Assembly (NCBI GenBank): GCA_021205095.1
Contig: JAJPYE010000040.1
Span: forward strand, 16,149 to 51,278
Direction: 5' to 3'
Source: Oscillospiraceae bacterium
GTDB taxonomy: Bacteria > Bacillota > Clostridia > Oscillospirales > Oscillospiraceae
DNA: 35,130 nt
The notes below the pieces were generated by a model, which was given only the letters and a program-made list of their open reading frames with translations, ran no database searches and was not told the origin of the DNA. Positions within the stretch are counted from its first letter, which is position 1; each line of letters opens with the position of its first letter. A program made the position numbers and the translations under genes. This document shows, piece after piece, positions 1 to 8,335 of the stretch.

Positions 1-1
1 C

Positions 2-1111
2 ACCGGCACCATCAGCGGCAGCGGCGTGCGGGTTCGCTCCGGCCCCTCCACCTCGGACAGTATTTTGGCCACCCTGGATTCCGGGGAGACCATGTCCGTC
101 ACCGGCGTTTCCGGCGAGTGGTATCAGGTCAGCTATAACGGCGCAACAGGCTATGTAAACAGCGCCTACATGACTCTCTCCTATGGCAGCAGCGCCTCGT
201 CTACATCTACGTCCACGTCCTCCAACATTACGGAGGAGGCCCCCCTGGCGGTAGCCACCACAGGCACCGGCACCATCAACGGCACCTATGTGCGGATGCG
301 CTCCGGCCCCTCCACCTCGTATTCCATTCTGGGGACGTATAACACCGGCACCACCATGGCTGTCACCGGCACCTCCGGCGACTGGTACGAGGTCAGCTAT
401 AACGGTACCACCGGCTACGTTTACAGCCTTTATCTGACGCTGGACAGCGGCACAAGCTCCAGTTCCTCCAGCACGGACAGCAGCAGCTTCACCGTCACAG
501 AGATGAGCGATACCGCCGCCACGGTGACAAGTGCGGTCAATATGCGCACCGGCCCCTCCACGTCCTATGCAAGCCTTCAGGTGCTGTCCGCCGGGACAAG
601 CGTTACCATCACCGGCTATTCCGGGAGCTGGTACCGCATCAGCTATAACGGCTCCACCGGCTATGTTTACAGCAGCTATGTCACCACTGGCACAAGCAGC
701 AGCTCCACGGCTTCCAGCCTGTCCAGCAGCTCCACCAGCGCCGGTGAGGCCATCGTCACGGAAGCCAAGAAATATCTGGGCGTCAGCTATGTATACGGCG
801 GCACCTCCCCCTCCGGCTTCGACTGCTCCGGCCTTGTGTATTACGTCTACAAGCAGTGCGGCTATTCCATCACCCGCACCGCCAGTTCTCAAAACTCTGA
901 CGGCACATACGTTTCCCGTGATAACCTGCAGCCCGGAGACATCATCGTGTTCTACAACAGCGCCATGACCGCCATCGGTCATGTGGGCATCTACATCGGA
1001 GACGGCCAGTTCATTCACGCCTCCTCCGGCTCCGGCAAGGTGGTAATTTCCGACCTGTCCTCTACCTACTATAATTCCCATTATTACAGCGCCCGCCGGA
1101 TCGTGAGCTGA
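2..1111 (+). CDS. Secreted SH3b-NlpC/P60 cell-wall hydrolase (5' partial)
   Basis: The frame is open from the left edge, so the N-terminus and signal peptide are missing. The visible part holds three bacterial SH3 (SH3b) repeats at about 2-172, 267-432 and 526-681. Each contains an R-S/T-G-P-S-T-S motif and a W-Y-x-(V/I)-S-Y-N-G motif. Ser/Thr-rich linkers separate them, and a C-terminal NlpC/P60 peptidase domain follows from about 745. The predicted catalytic Cys lies in F-D-C-S-G-L (codon 824-826), with His in G-H-V-G-I-Y (980-982) and a third His in F-I-H-A (1016-1018). By family knowledge such enzymes cut the gamma-D-Glu to diamino-acid bond of peptidoglycan stem peptides, and SH3b repeats bind the wall. 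The first two repeats are almost identical at DNA level, suggesting recent duplication. A terminator follows directly, so this is the last gene of its transcript. The exact substrate bond is inference. Confidence 0.93.
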   Translation, partial: TGTISGSGVRVRSGPSTSDSILATLDSGETMSVTGVSGEWYQVSYNGATGYVNSAYMTLSYGSSASSTSTSTSSNITEEAPLAVATTGTGTINGTYVRMRSGPSTSYSILGTYNTGTTMAVTGTSGDWYEVSYNGTTGYVYSLYLTLDSGTSSSSSSTDSSSFTVTEMSDTAATVTSAVNMRTGPSTSYASLQVLSAGTSVTITGYSGSWYRISYNGSTGYVYSSYVTTGTSSSSTASSLSSSSTSAGEAIVTEAKKYLGVSYVYGGTSPSGFDCSGLVYYVYKQCGYSITRTASSQNSDGTYVSRDNLQPGDIIVFYNSAMTAIGHVGIYIGDGQFIHASSGSGKVVISDLSSTYYNSHYYSARRIVS

Positions 1112-1140
1112 ACAAACAAAAAATAAACAAAACGCCAACG

Positions 1141-1171
1141 CGGCGGAGGAAAATTCCTCCGCCGTATTTTT
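1141..1171 (+). terminator. Rho-independent terminator of the NlpC/P60 gene
   Basis: An 11-bp GC-rich perfect stem (1141-1151 with 1154-1164) is followed by TATTTTT. It starts 29 nt after the stop codon of the wall hydrolase. Confidence 0.88.
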
Positions 1172-1269
1172 GTGCGGCAAGGCAGAGAACTCTTCTGCTC
1201 CGGCGCTGATGGGCTTTGGAGCATATTGCATACAGCCGGTGAAACGCGCCTTATAATCCCAACGGCCTC

Positions 1270-1306
1270 AAAAAAAGCCAAACCAGGGCAATGTCCTGGT
1301 TTGGCT
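1270..1306 (-). terminator. Terminator of the secreted beta-helix protein gene
   Basis: A perfect 12-bp stem (1276-1287 with 1295-1306) has a 7-nt loop. On the minus strand it is followed by a U run (A run at 1270-1276 on the plus strand). A second hairpin (1331-1339 with 1345-1353) lies between it and the stop codon of the leftward gene. Confidence 0.85.
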
Positions 1307-1372
1307 CAAAAAGGGGAGGGGATTTATAGGAAAGGCGAGGCTGGCTCGCCTTTTCTATCGTTTATTAGAATG

Positions 1373-3787
1373 TCAGTCAGGGGTCAGGTTGGGGTCAAAG
1401 GCGGGAATCTCATAGACACCGCCCGCAGCCACGAACTCATCATAGGTCATGGCGGCATAGCCCCACCAGGTCGCGTCGAACATCATGTCGGCAGGCATGG
1501 TGGTGTAGTCGGAGGCGTCGATCAGAGCCTCGAACTCCAGATACTGCTCATCGGTGACGGCGGGGCAGGCGGCCACGAACTCCTTCAGATAGGCGTGGTA
1601 GGCTTCCTCGCTGGTGTCCCCGGCGGCAGCGGTCTCAACAGCGGCCTCGGCAGTTGCTTCGCCGGAGGCTTCGGCGCTGGCCTCGCCCTCAGCAGGGGTG
1701 ACGACGATCTCGCCGGTGTAGGTGACGCCGGCCTCGATCTCCACAGCCTCACCGTCGATGGTGACGGTGCCGTTGATAGCAGAGGTCTCATCCACATACA
1801 GGCGGGTGATGTAGCATGTGTCATCAGGCGTCCAGACGGTGCCGTTGGTCAGGGTGACCCAAACGCCGTTGTTCACGGTGGGGCTGGTGTAGTTGGTCAG
1901 GTTGCCGAGATAGGTGGCGTTGTCGGAGGTGATACGACCTTCGACCGCGCCGGCGGCAATGGCCTCGTCGATGGAGTCGGCCTCGACCTCGTTGCCCTCT
2001 GCGTCATAGTAGCCGCTGTAGGCGTTGTGCAGAGCGCTGGAGGAGGAGATGGCGCCGTTGATCTCGCAGTTGTCGAAGGAAAGGATCAGGTTCTGGCCCC
2101 ACCAGGTCATGCCCTCGCCGGTGGTGGAGACGGAGATGGAGTTATAGAAGTCGCCGTTCAGAGCGGTGTCGCCAGTGCAGTCGGTGAACTCGATCTGTAC
2201 GTCGTTGATCATGCCCTCGATCTCGAAATCGAAGATGGTCTGATCCTTGGTGTTGTAGTCATAGGGGTCATAGTCCGGGTCTGCCTCCACCTCGGCGGTC
2301 AGATCCAGCACCTCGGAGAAGTACTCGCTGCCCATGCCGGGGTCGTCGCAGGTCATAAGCTGGACGATAACGCCGTCGTTGGCAACAAACTCTGTGTTCT
2401 CCACATAGATGGCAGGGGTGCAGGCCTTCACCAGGATGGCCGCGCCGTTGGTGTAGAAGGTGGAGTCCTTGATCAGGGTATAGCCGCCGGCATAGTCCTC
2501 ATCGGTGTAGATGTCAGAGGTGTTGTCGGTGTCGCCGGGGACGTAGCGGACGTTGTTGGTCTTGTGGTACATAACGCCGTACTCGCCGGTGTAGAGGACG
2601 TTGTCGAAGGTGCCGCCGGAGGTCTCGTTCGCGACGATCAGGGCATAGGTGGTGTTGTAGGCCCGGCCATCCTCGGCGATCTCCACGGTGGATTCATACT
2701 CCAGGTCATAGTCGTAATCGGTCTTGACGGACTCGATGACTTCGTCCAGCACGCCGGAGTTGATGGCGTTGCCGATAACGCAGCCCGTGAAGGTGTTATG
2801 CGCCGCGCCGATGGCGTAGGACACATAGCCGCTGTAGCCCGTGAAGTCCAGGACGCAGTCGGTCAGGTTCATCTGGACGGTGTATTCACCCCACTCGGCA
2901 GGGCTGTCCACCGCGTCGGAGGAGACAATGCCCCAGCCGGAGGAGGTGATAACGCAGTTATTATAGTTCGCGATGCCGGTGGAGGCGATGAGCTGAGTGC
3001 GAACCTCCGGGGTGGCGATGATGCCAAGCATCCAGGGGCTGGAGGCCATGCTCATGTTGGAGTTGGACTCATACATATAATTGCCGTCCTCATCCTCCGG
3101 GTTGCCGGCCAGGATGATGCCGTCATTGATAGTCAGCTCAGGGGGATTGTCCACATCATCGCCGCCGACGAACATACCGTAACGGATGACGCCGTGAGCC
3201 AGATATACATAGTCGTTCAGGGTGACACGCGCGTCGCCGCCGACGGCAATGCCCACGCCGTAACCAGCAAAGTCGTCCTCGCCGTTGCCCTCAGCAATCA
3301 TGGTCAGGCCGTCGATGGTGTACTCACCGGAGACAACGATAACGCCGTCAAACAGGTCGTTCTGGGAGTTGATGTACAGGTCGGAAGCGCCCTCGTCGTC
3401 ATACTCGCCCTCGATGATGGCGGCGGTGACAGAGAGGTCTTCATTGACGCCGTTCTCGTCCACATACAGAGCGGTGCGATAGTCCTCCTCAATGCCGTCC
3501 ACAAAGGCGGGAATCTGGGCAGTGACGGTGAAGACCACGTCCTCATACTCACCCTCCAGATCGGCGGGGTCAACCTCTACGCCGCCCACGGTGACGGTCA
3601 GGTTGCCCTCCGTCGCGCCGTAGGTGCTGCCGTCGAAGGTATAGGTGTCGTAGGCGACGGTCTCGTCTATGTAGTTGTCATAGACGACGGCCTCTGCCTC
3701 GCCGCTGGCCTCGCTGGAAGCAAAGCCAGAAACGCCAAGGCTGAGTACCAGCGCCAGCGCACATACCAGTGCCAATAATTTCTTCAT
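1373..3787 (-). CDS. Large acidic secreted protein, probable right-handed beta-helix
   Basis: 804 residues. The N-terminus is a clear signal peptide: M-K-K, a Leu/Ala/Val-rich core, then G-F-A-S with a likely cut after Ala. The mature protein begins with an E-A-S-G-E-A low-complexity run and is very rich in Asp, Glu, Asn and Thr. The middle (about residues 60-650) has many short strand-turn segments of the type 'T-x-x-N-C-x-I-x-x-S' and G-G-T-F-D-N-V, typical of parallel beta-helix or adhesin-like proteins. A second Ala/Glu/Ser linker precedes an aromatic C-terminal region of about 80 residues. I see no LPxTG motif or wall-binding repeat, so it may be released or held non-covalently. The ATG at 3787 is preferred; an in-frame TTG at 3790 sits closer to the AAAGGAG site and cannot be excluded. 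It has its own promoter and terminator. Function unknown; adhesin or glycan-binding is only a guess. Confidence 0.82.
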   Translation of the reverse strand: MKKLLALVCALALVLSLGVSGFASSEASGEAEAVVYDNYIDETVAYDTYTFDGSTYGATEGNLTVTVGGVEVDPADLEGEYEDVVFTVTAQIPAFVDGIEEDYRTALYVDENGVNEDLSVTAAIIEGEYDDEGASDLYINSQNDLFDGVIVVSGEYTIDGLTMIAEGNGEDDFAGYGVGIAVGGDARVTLNDYVYLAHGVIRYGMFVGGDDVDNPPELTINDGIILAGNPEDEDGNYMYESNSNMSMASSPWMLGIIATPEVRTQLIASTGIANYNNCVITSSGWGIVSSDAVDSPAEWGEYTVQMNLTDCVLDFTGYSGYVSYAIGAAHNTFTGCVIGNAINSGVLDEVIESVKTDYDYDLEYESTVEIAEDGRAYNTTYALIVANETSGGTFDNVLYTGEYGVMYHKTNNVRYVPGDTDNTSDIYTDEDYAGGYTLIKDSTFYTNGAAILVKACTPAIYVENTEFVANDGVIVQLMTCDDPGMGSEYFSEVLDLTAEVEADPDYDPYDYNTKDQTIFDFEIEGMINDVQIEFTDCTGDTALNGDFYNSISVSTTGEGMTWWGQNLILSFDNCEINGAISSSSALHNAYSGYYDAEGNEVEADSIDEAIAAGAVEGRITSDNATYLGNLTNYTSPTVNNGVWVTLTNGTVWTPDDTCYITRLYVDETSAINGTVTIDGEAVEIEAGVTYTGEIVVTPAEGEASAEASGEATAEAAVETAAAGDTSEEAYHAYLKEFVAACPAVTDEQYLEFEALIDASDYTTMPADMMFDATWWGYAAMTYDEFVAAGGVYEIPAFDPNLTPD

Positions 3788-3826
3788 CAAATGTTGTGAC
3801 TCCTTTCACATTAAAATACATTAATC

Positions 3827-3855
3827 ATTATAGCGCGTCACCAAACATTTCACAA
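3827..3855 (-). promoter_or_regulatory. Sigma-A-type promoter for the secreted protein gene
   Basis: Minus strand: -35 TTGTGA (3855-3850), 17-nt spacer, -10 TATAAT (3832-3827). It is back to back with the thiolase promoter. Confidence 0.75.
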
Positions 3856-3896
3856 GTATTTTTTTCACGAATAACGTTTTTTTCAGAAACCCCACC

Positions 3897-3925
3897 TTGA
3901 TTTTTAATTAAAGGTGTACTATACT
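3897..3925 (+). promoter_or_regulatory. Sigma-A-type promoter for the thiolase gene
   Basis: TTGATT (3897-3902), 17-nt spacer, TATACT (3920-3925). The leader to the ATG is about 65 nt and ends with AAAGGAGG. Confidence 0.75.
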
Positions 3926-3998
3926 GGAAATCAGCATTAAGCTATGCTTATACATTACGCTCCTCTGGAGGAGCACAATATTAAAGGAGGAACCCCCG

Positions 3999-5258
3999 AT
4001 GAAAGATATTTATTTGGTTTCCTGCTGCCGCACGGCAGTGGGAAAATTCCAGGGCAGCCTGTCCAACACCCCCGCCTCTGACCTGGGCGCCGTCGTGGTG
4101 AAGGAGGCCCTGAAGCGTGGCAACATCGCCCCTGAGAACGTGGACGAGCTGATGTTCGGCTGCATTCTGACCGCCGGTCAGGGCCAGAACCCCGCCCGTC
4201 AGGTGGGCATCAAGGCCGGTCTTCCCTTCTCCGTTCCCGCCTATACCGTGGGCATGGTCTGCGGCTCCGGCATGAAGAGCGTTATCGAGGCAGCCCGCGC
4301 CATCGCCTGCGGCGATGCCGACATCATCGTGGCCGGCGGCGCTGAGAACATGACTATGGCCCCCTATGCCGTTCCCTCCGCCCGTGGCGGCGCCCGTATG
4401 TTCAACACCACCATGGTGGACACCATGGTAAACGACGGCCTGTGGGACGCTTACAACAACTATCACATGGGTACCACCGCCGAGAATATCTGCGACATCT
4501 GGGGCATCACCCGCGAGGATCTGGACGCCTTCGCTCTGTCCAGCCAGCAGAAGTGCGCCGCGGCCCAGGCCTCTGGCCGCTTCGACGATGAGATCGTCCC
4601 CGTCATGGTGAAGAAGAAAAAAGAGATGGTAGAGTTCAAGGTGGACGAGTTCCCCAAGAACGACACCACCGCCGAGAGCCTCGCCAAGCTGCGCGGCGCG
4701 TTCCCCGTCAGCCAGGACAACACGCCTGACAAGATCGTTGACACCTTCGAGGCTCACGCCCGCAAGGAGCCCCAGGCCGATTACGGCAAGCAGCGCGTCA
4801 CCGCCGGCAACGCCTCCGGCATCAACGACGGCGCGGCCTGCGTTATCCTGGCCAGCGCTGAGGCCGTGGAGAAATACGGCCTGAAGCCCATGGCAAAGCT
4901 TGTCAGCTACGGCCAGGGCGGCGTAGATCCCAAGGTCATGGGCACCGGCCCCGTTCCCGCTACCCGCAATGCTCTGGCCAAGGCCGGCCTGACCATCGAC
5001 GACATCGACCTGATCGAGGCCAACGAGGCTTTCGCCGCCCAGTCCATCGCCGTGGCCCGTGAGCTGGGCTTCGACATGAGCAAGGTGAACGTCAACGGCG
5101 GCGCTCTGTCCATCGGCCACCCCGTCGGCGCTTCCGGCGCTCGTATCATCGTCACCCTGGTGCATGAGATGCTCAAGCGTCCCGATGCCAAGCGCGGCCT
5201 CGCCACCCTCTGCATCGGCGGCGGCATGGGCGTTGCTACCATCTGGGAGAAGTGCTGA
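3999..5258 (+). CDS. thlA: Acetyl-CoA acetyltransferase (thiolase)
   Basis: 419 residues, thiolase family. By family knowledge it condenses two acetyl-CoA to acetoacetyl-CoA in the cytoplasm, the first step of clostridial butyrate formation, or the reverse. Seen: acyl-accepting Cys88 in V-C-G-S-G-M; N-E-A-F at 342-345; His374 in S-I-G-H-P-V-G-A-S-G; and the second active-site Cys405 in L-C-I-G-G-G-M-G. All catalytic residues are present. The protein is about 25 residues longer than the usual ~392. The extra stretch lies at about 237-265, just before V-T-A-G-N-A-S-G-I-N-D-G. The ATG is set by a strong AAAGGAGG. It is monocistronic with its own promoter and terminator; no other butyrate-pathway gene is in the window. 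A longer-chain 3-ketoacyl-CoA thiolase is a less likely alternative. Confidence 0.95.
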   Translation: MKDIYLVSCCRTAVGKFQGSLSNTPASDLGAVVVKEALKRGNIAPENVDELMFGCILTAGQGQNPARQVGIKAGLPFSVPAYTVGMVCGSGMKSVIEAARAIACGDADIIVAGGAENMTMAPYAVPSARGGARMFNTTMVDTMVNDGLWDAYNNYHMGTTAENICDIWGITREDLDAFALSSQQKCAAAQASGRFDDEIVPVMVKKKKEMVEFKVDEFPKNDTTAESLAKLRGAFPVSQDNTPDKIVDTFEAHARKEPQADYGKQRVTAGNASGINDGAACVILASAEAVEKYGLKPMAKLVSYGQGGVDPKVMGTGPVPATRNALAKAGLTIDDIDLIEANEAFAAQSIAVARELGFDMSKVNVNGGALSIGHPVGASGARIIVTLVHEMLKRPDAKRGLATLCIGGGMGVATIWEKC

Positions 5259-5303
5259 AAATAACCTCCGCGCCCCTGTGGGCGAGAGGAAAATAACCCT
5301 CAT

Positions 5304-5341
5304 ACCCAGGCAGGTTCTGTTTGACCTGCCTGGGTTTTTTC
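5304..5341 (+). terminator. Rho-independent terminator of the thiolase gene
   Basis: A perfect 12-bp stem (5304-5315 with 5324-5335) has an 8-nt loop and is followed by TTTTTT. Confidence 0.93.
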
Positions 5342-5373
5342 ATGCCGCTGTTCGCGGCGCGCCGGGCCTGGCC

Positions 5374-5434
5374 AAAAAACAAGAACCTGTACTCACCCCC
5401 GGCGTCGCCGTCTGCGAATACAGGTTCTCTTTTT
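5374..5434. terminator. Bidirectional terminator between thlA and the MBL-fold gene
   Basis: A 10-bp stem (5382-5391 with 5419-5428) encloses 27 nt. It has an A run on the left (5374-5379) and a T run on the right (5429-5433). It ends the leftward MBL-fold gene and backs up the thiolase terminator. Confidence 0.7.
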
Positions 5435-5440
5435 AGATCT

Positions 5441-6196
5441 TTATATCTCTATCACGGCCCCGGTGCGGATGCGCTCCACATTTTCCGGGGCAGCCTCTTT
5501 TAAAATCGCAAAGGCGGGGCCGCCGGTGCAATGGCCGGTGAATATCTTTTGCACCCCCAGCTCATCGGCGAGACAGCGCGCCAAGGCGCGAACCGCGTCC
5601 GGCGATGGGCCCAGGGTGGTCACGCCTCCCGGCCCCATAAGATGCAGACCCCCTATCAGGGCATACACCGCCTTGCCGGGAAACCGGCCCAGAATGTCCC
5701 GGACGATGTTTTCCGCCCCGGCGTGGCAGCAGCTATTCATCACCACCAGCCCCTGGGCCGTCTCCGCCACCAGAGACTGCTCGTGAGGGACGCTGTCGGG
5801 AATCAGCCACAGGCCGGGGAGAAGCTGCCGGGCCTCATCGGACAGCTCGAACCGTTCGGCATATTGGCCCCGCAGGGCCTCACGCAGTCCAATATACCGC
5901 CCGTCAGGGCCTACTTGGGGCGACATCACCTCCGGGCGGGCACATACCATGAAAGTGGAATTATTTTCCAGCAGCGCCAGCAGGCCGTCGGCGTGGTCAT
6001 AGTGGCCGTGGGAGAGAACCACGGCGTCCAACGTCTCCAAATCGCAGCCCAGCCGAACCGCATTGTCCGCAAACCGCCCGGACTGGCCCCCGTCCAGCAG
6101 CACTGTGCCGCCCTGGTGCTGAATATACAGACTCAGCCCATGCTCCGCATACAGGCCCTCCGGCCCGTCGTTTTCTATTAAAACCGTAATACGCAT
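5441..6196 (-). CDS. Metallo-beta-lactamase-fold hydrolase (COG1237-like)
   Basis: 251 residues starting at M-R-I-T-V-L-I-E-N; this ATG has AAAGGA upstream. The frame stays open for 26 more codons without a good start. The metal-binding motif S-H-G-H-Y-D-H-A-D-G is present, with later ligands in N-S-C-C-H-A-G, G-G-L-H-L and T-G-H-C-T-G. These are typical of the COG1237 subgroup, some members of which are annotated as a pterin-ribofuranosyl-aminobenzene phosphate synthase. That activity is not established for bacterial members, so I call it only an MBL-fold hydrolase. No signal peptide, so cytoplasmic. It is the last gene of a leftward group, 81 nt after the acyltransferase, and is closed by a terminator. 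Confidence 0.85.
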   Translation of the reverse strand: MRITVLIENDGPEGLYAEHGLSLYIQHQGGTVLLDGGQSGRFADNAVRLGCDLETLDAVVLSHGHYDHADGLLALLENNSTFMVCARPEVMSPQVGPDGRYIGLREALRGQYAERFELSDEARQLLPGLWLIPDSVPHEQSLVAETAQGLVVMNSCCHAGAENIVRDILGRFPGKAVYALIGGLHLMGPGGVTTLGPSPDAVRALARCLADELGVQKIFTGHCTGGPAFAILKEAAPENVERIRTGAVIEI

Positions 6197-6277
6197 AAAC
6201 AATCGCGTCCTTTCTAATGGCAAAGCCCCTTTTACCGTCTGACGAGGCGTCGGCCAAGGACGGGCGCCTCGCATCCT

Positions 6278-7348
6278 TTATGCCGCAGATGGGCGGTTTT
6301 TTTGGCGTTCCTTTCTCCGCCCCGGCAGAAGGTCTACCAGAGCTGTGGTTATCACAGACAGGACAAAGCAGGCGGGGACGCATATAAGACACGCCTGATT
6401 CAGGGTTATATCCGGGAACAGGTACAGGCAGGGATAGACTACCACCAGGTTATTGAGGTAATAGGCGTAGCTCTGCTTTCCAAGCCAGGCGGACAGTTTG
6501 TTGTCAAACAGGCGGGAAAACAGGCTCTTCCCCCGGAACACGCTGATGACAAAGGCGAAAAACAGCACCACAAACAGAAAATCTATGGCTCCGCCATGTT
6601 TATACATCCAAAACCAGGAGGCGGCCATGACGGCAAGCTCCAGCACTGTTGCGAGGACTGGCTCACCGGGTATTTCCACGTCCTCCATCCACTCATACAC
6701 CCGGTACGCGATACAGCCCACGGTAATGTCCGCCACCGCCCGGTAGAACCCCAGGAAGGGGGCGTACTGAGTGAACAGGATGGTGTTGGAAAGGCTCCCC
6801 TTGCGGTCAAACAGCGTGCCGTACAGCATGACCAGCAGGATGGGCGCGATAATTTTCAGAAAGGCGTCCTCGTTTTTCAGCAGCAGATAATATATCCCAA
6901 GGCTTGCGAACAGCAGGGCGCTGAGGTACCAGCAGACGATATTGATGGACACCCCCCGGACGAAGCCGAAGATGTTCACCAGCAGCAGCTCTGTCCAGCC
7001 GATCTGTATCAGATCCAGCAGGTGCATTTCCTTGGTGACGAACACCAGCACCAGGGCCACCAGAATCCAGGACAGCAGATGATGGGGATACAGGGCCAGC
7101 CACCGGCGCTTCATATAGTGGACGGTGGTGTTCACCGCGTCCTGCCGGAGCTGGGGCGTCACATGGGTGCGGATGGAGCGGAGCATCAAAAAGCCGCTCA
7201 GAATGAAATACAGCTCCACGAACAGGTAAAACCCAACGAAGGTGGCATCCTCCTGCCCCCGGAAGCCGAAAAAGTAGCAGTGGTAGCACAGTATCAGCAC
7301 CGCGCATACGAAGCGGTACAGCTCCATGGCCCGATTTTTCTCTCTCAT
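6278..7348 (-). CDS. Membrane acyltransferase, family 3 (OafA/WecH-like)
   Basis: 356 residues with about ten hydrophobic segments. The N-terminus has E-L-Y-R-F followed by a first membrane helix with L-C-Y-H, matching the conserved Arg and the catalytic His placement of acyltransferase family 3. A second motif, E-L-Y-F-I-L-S-G-F-L, is also typical. These integral membrane enzymes transfer acetyl or other acyl groups to surface glycans or other extracytoplasmic acceptors; the acceptor here is unknown. An AAGGAGGG site precedes the ATG. It sits between the dehydrogenase and the MBL-fold gene in a tight leftward run, but no shared pathway is obvious. Confidence 0.86.
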   Translation of the reverse strand: MREKNRAMELYRFVCAVLILCYHCYFFGFRGQEDATFVGFYLFVELYFILSGFLMLRSIRTHVTPQLRQDAVNTTVHYMKRRWLALYPHHLLSWILVALVLVFVTKEMHLLDLIQIGWTELLLVNIFGFVRGVSINIVCWYLSALLFASLGIYYLLLKNEDAFLKIIAPILLVMLYGTLFDRKGSLSNTILFTQYAPFLGFYRAVADITVGCIAYRVYEWMEDVEIPGEPVLATVLELAVMAASWFWMYKHGGAIDFLFVVLFFAFVISVFRGKSLFSRLFDNKLSAWLGKQSYAYYLNNLVVVYPCLYLFPDITLNQACLICVPACFVLSVITTALVDLLPGRRKERQKNRPSAA

Positions 7349-7399
7349 CTCGTCCCTCCTTCGGCTGTATCTTTTGTATCGCTGACCACAGGCCCGCTG

Positions 7400-8314
7400 T
7401 TATCGCAGGCCCAGGATGGGCGAGGACAGAAGGTTTCGGTTCATCACCTCAATAATGCGGCGGTGATTGTTCTCCGCCCCGTAGCTGGTGTGGGGCGTTA
7501 CGATGACGTTTTCCATGTCCCACAGGGGGCTTTGCGACGGCAGCGGCTCCGTCTCAAATACATCCAGCACCGCCCCGGCCAGCCGCCCACCCTGGAGGGC
7601 CTCCACAAGTGCAGGCTCGTCCACCACCGCGCCCCGGCAGATGTTCACCAGAATGGCCTCCGGCTTCATCAGGGCCAGACGGCGCTCGTTGATAATGTGA
7701 TGGGTCTCCTGGTTGTTGGGCAGGGCCAGCACCAGGATGTCCGCGTCCTTCAGGCAGCTATCCAGCCGATCCATGGCATAGACCCGGTCAAAGCCGTCCC
7801 GCTCCCCCGCCGTCCGGGCCAGGCCCGTAACATGGCAGTCAAAGCCCCGGAACCGCTTGGCAAAGGCCCCGCCGATGCTTCCGGCCCCGGCGATCAGCAC
7901 CTGCTTGCCGTAAAGCTCCCCCAGATACCGGCGGACATTCCACTGCCGGGTGCGCTGCTCCCGGTCAAAGTCCCGGAATTTCTTATACAGTGCCAGCACC
8001 CCGCCAATGGCGAACTCCGCGATGGGGATGCTGTACACGTCCCGCGCATTGTGAAATTCTATCCCATGCTCATGGATGTAATCCATGGGCACATGGTCAA
8101 AGCCTGCCATATAGATCTGTATGTATTTCAGGGAGGTGAAACGCTCGATGGGCGTGTAGCTGAATAAGAATTTGCAGGCCACAAGCTCAAACTGGGAGGC
8201 GTCTCCCTCATACAGCGCATCATCCGGGCAGATCTCCACCTCTATTCCATGCTCCAGAAGCCAGTCCCGCTCCTGGCCGGTCAGCTCCCATGTGTCGGTG
8301 ACAAGCATTTTCAT
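7400..8314 (-). CDS. D-isomer-specific 2-hydroxyacid dehydrogenase
   Basis: 304 residues. The NAD-binding motif is G-A-G-S-I-G-G at 143-149. The family's catalytic triad is visible: Arg227 in I-C-R-G-A-V-V-D-E, Glu254 in D-V-F-E-T-E-P-L-P and His275 in T-P-H-T-S-Y-G. By family knowledge it interconverts a 2-oxoacid and a D-2-hydroxyacid with NAD(P)H. The substrate-binding N-terminal domain is not diagnostic, so glyoxylate/hydroxypyruvate, D-lactate or other acids are all possible. The ATG is preceded by AAGGAGGA. It begins 21 nt after the nucleoside phosphorylase stop codon, implying cotranscription. Confidence 0.9.
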   Translation of the reverse strand: MKMLVTDTWELTGQERDWLLEHGIEVEICPDDALYEGDASQFELVACKFLFSYTPIERFTSLKYIQIYMAGFDHVPMDYIHEHGIEFHNARDVYSIPIAEFAIGGVLALYKKFRDFDREQRTRQWNVRRYLGELYGKQVLIAGAGSIGGAFAKRFRGFDCHVTGLARTAGERDGFDRVYAMDRLDSCLKDADILVLALPNNQETHHIINERRLALMKPEAILVNICRGAVVDEPALVEALQGGRLAGAVLDVFETEPLPSQSPLWDMENVIVTPHTSYGAENNHRRIIEVMNRNLLSSPILGLR

Positions 8315-8335
8315 GGTCGTGTTCCTCCTTCTCTT

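Noticed and set aside
1172-3778. An 868-codon open frame on the plus strand opposite the secreted protein gene
   Set aside because: It is Gly/Val/Asp/His-rich low-complexity translation, the mirror of an acidic GC-rich gene. The minus strand has a signal peptide, ribosome binding site, promoter and terminator.
3981-5303. A 440-codon minus-strand frame opposite the thiolase
   Set aside because: Shadow of GC-rich codons; the plus strand is a full thiolase with all catalytic residues.
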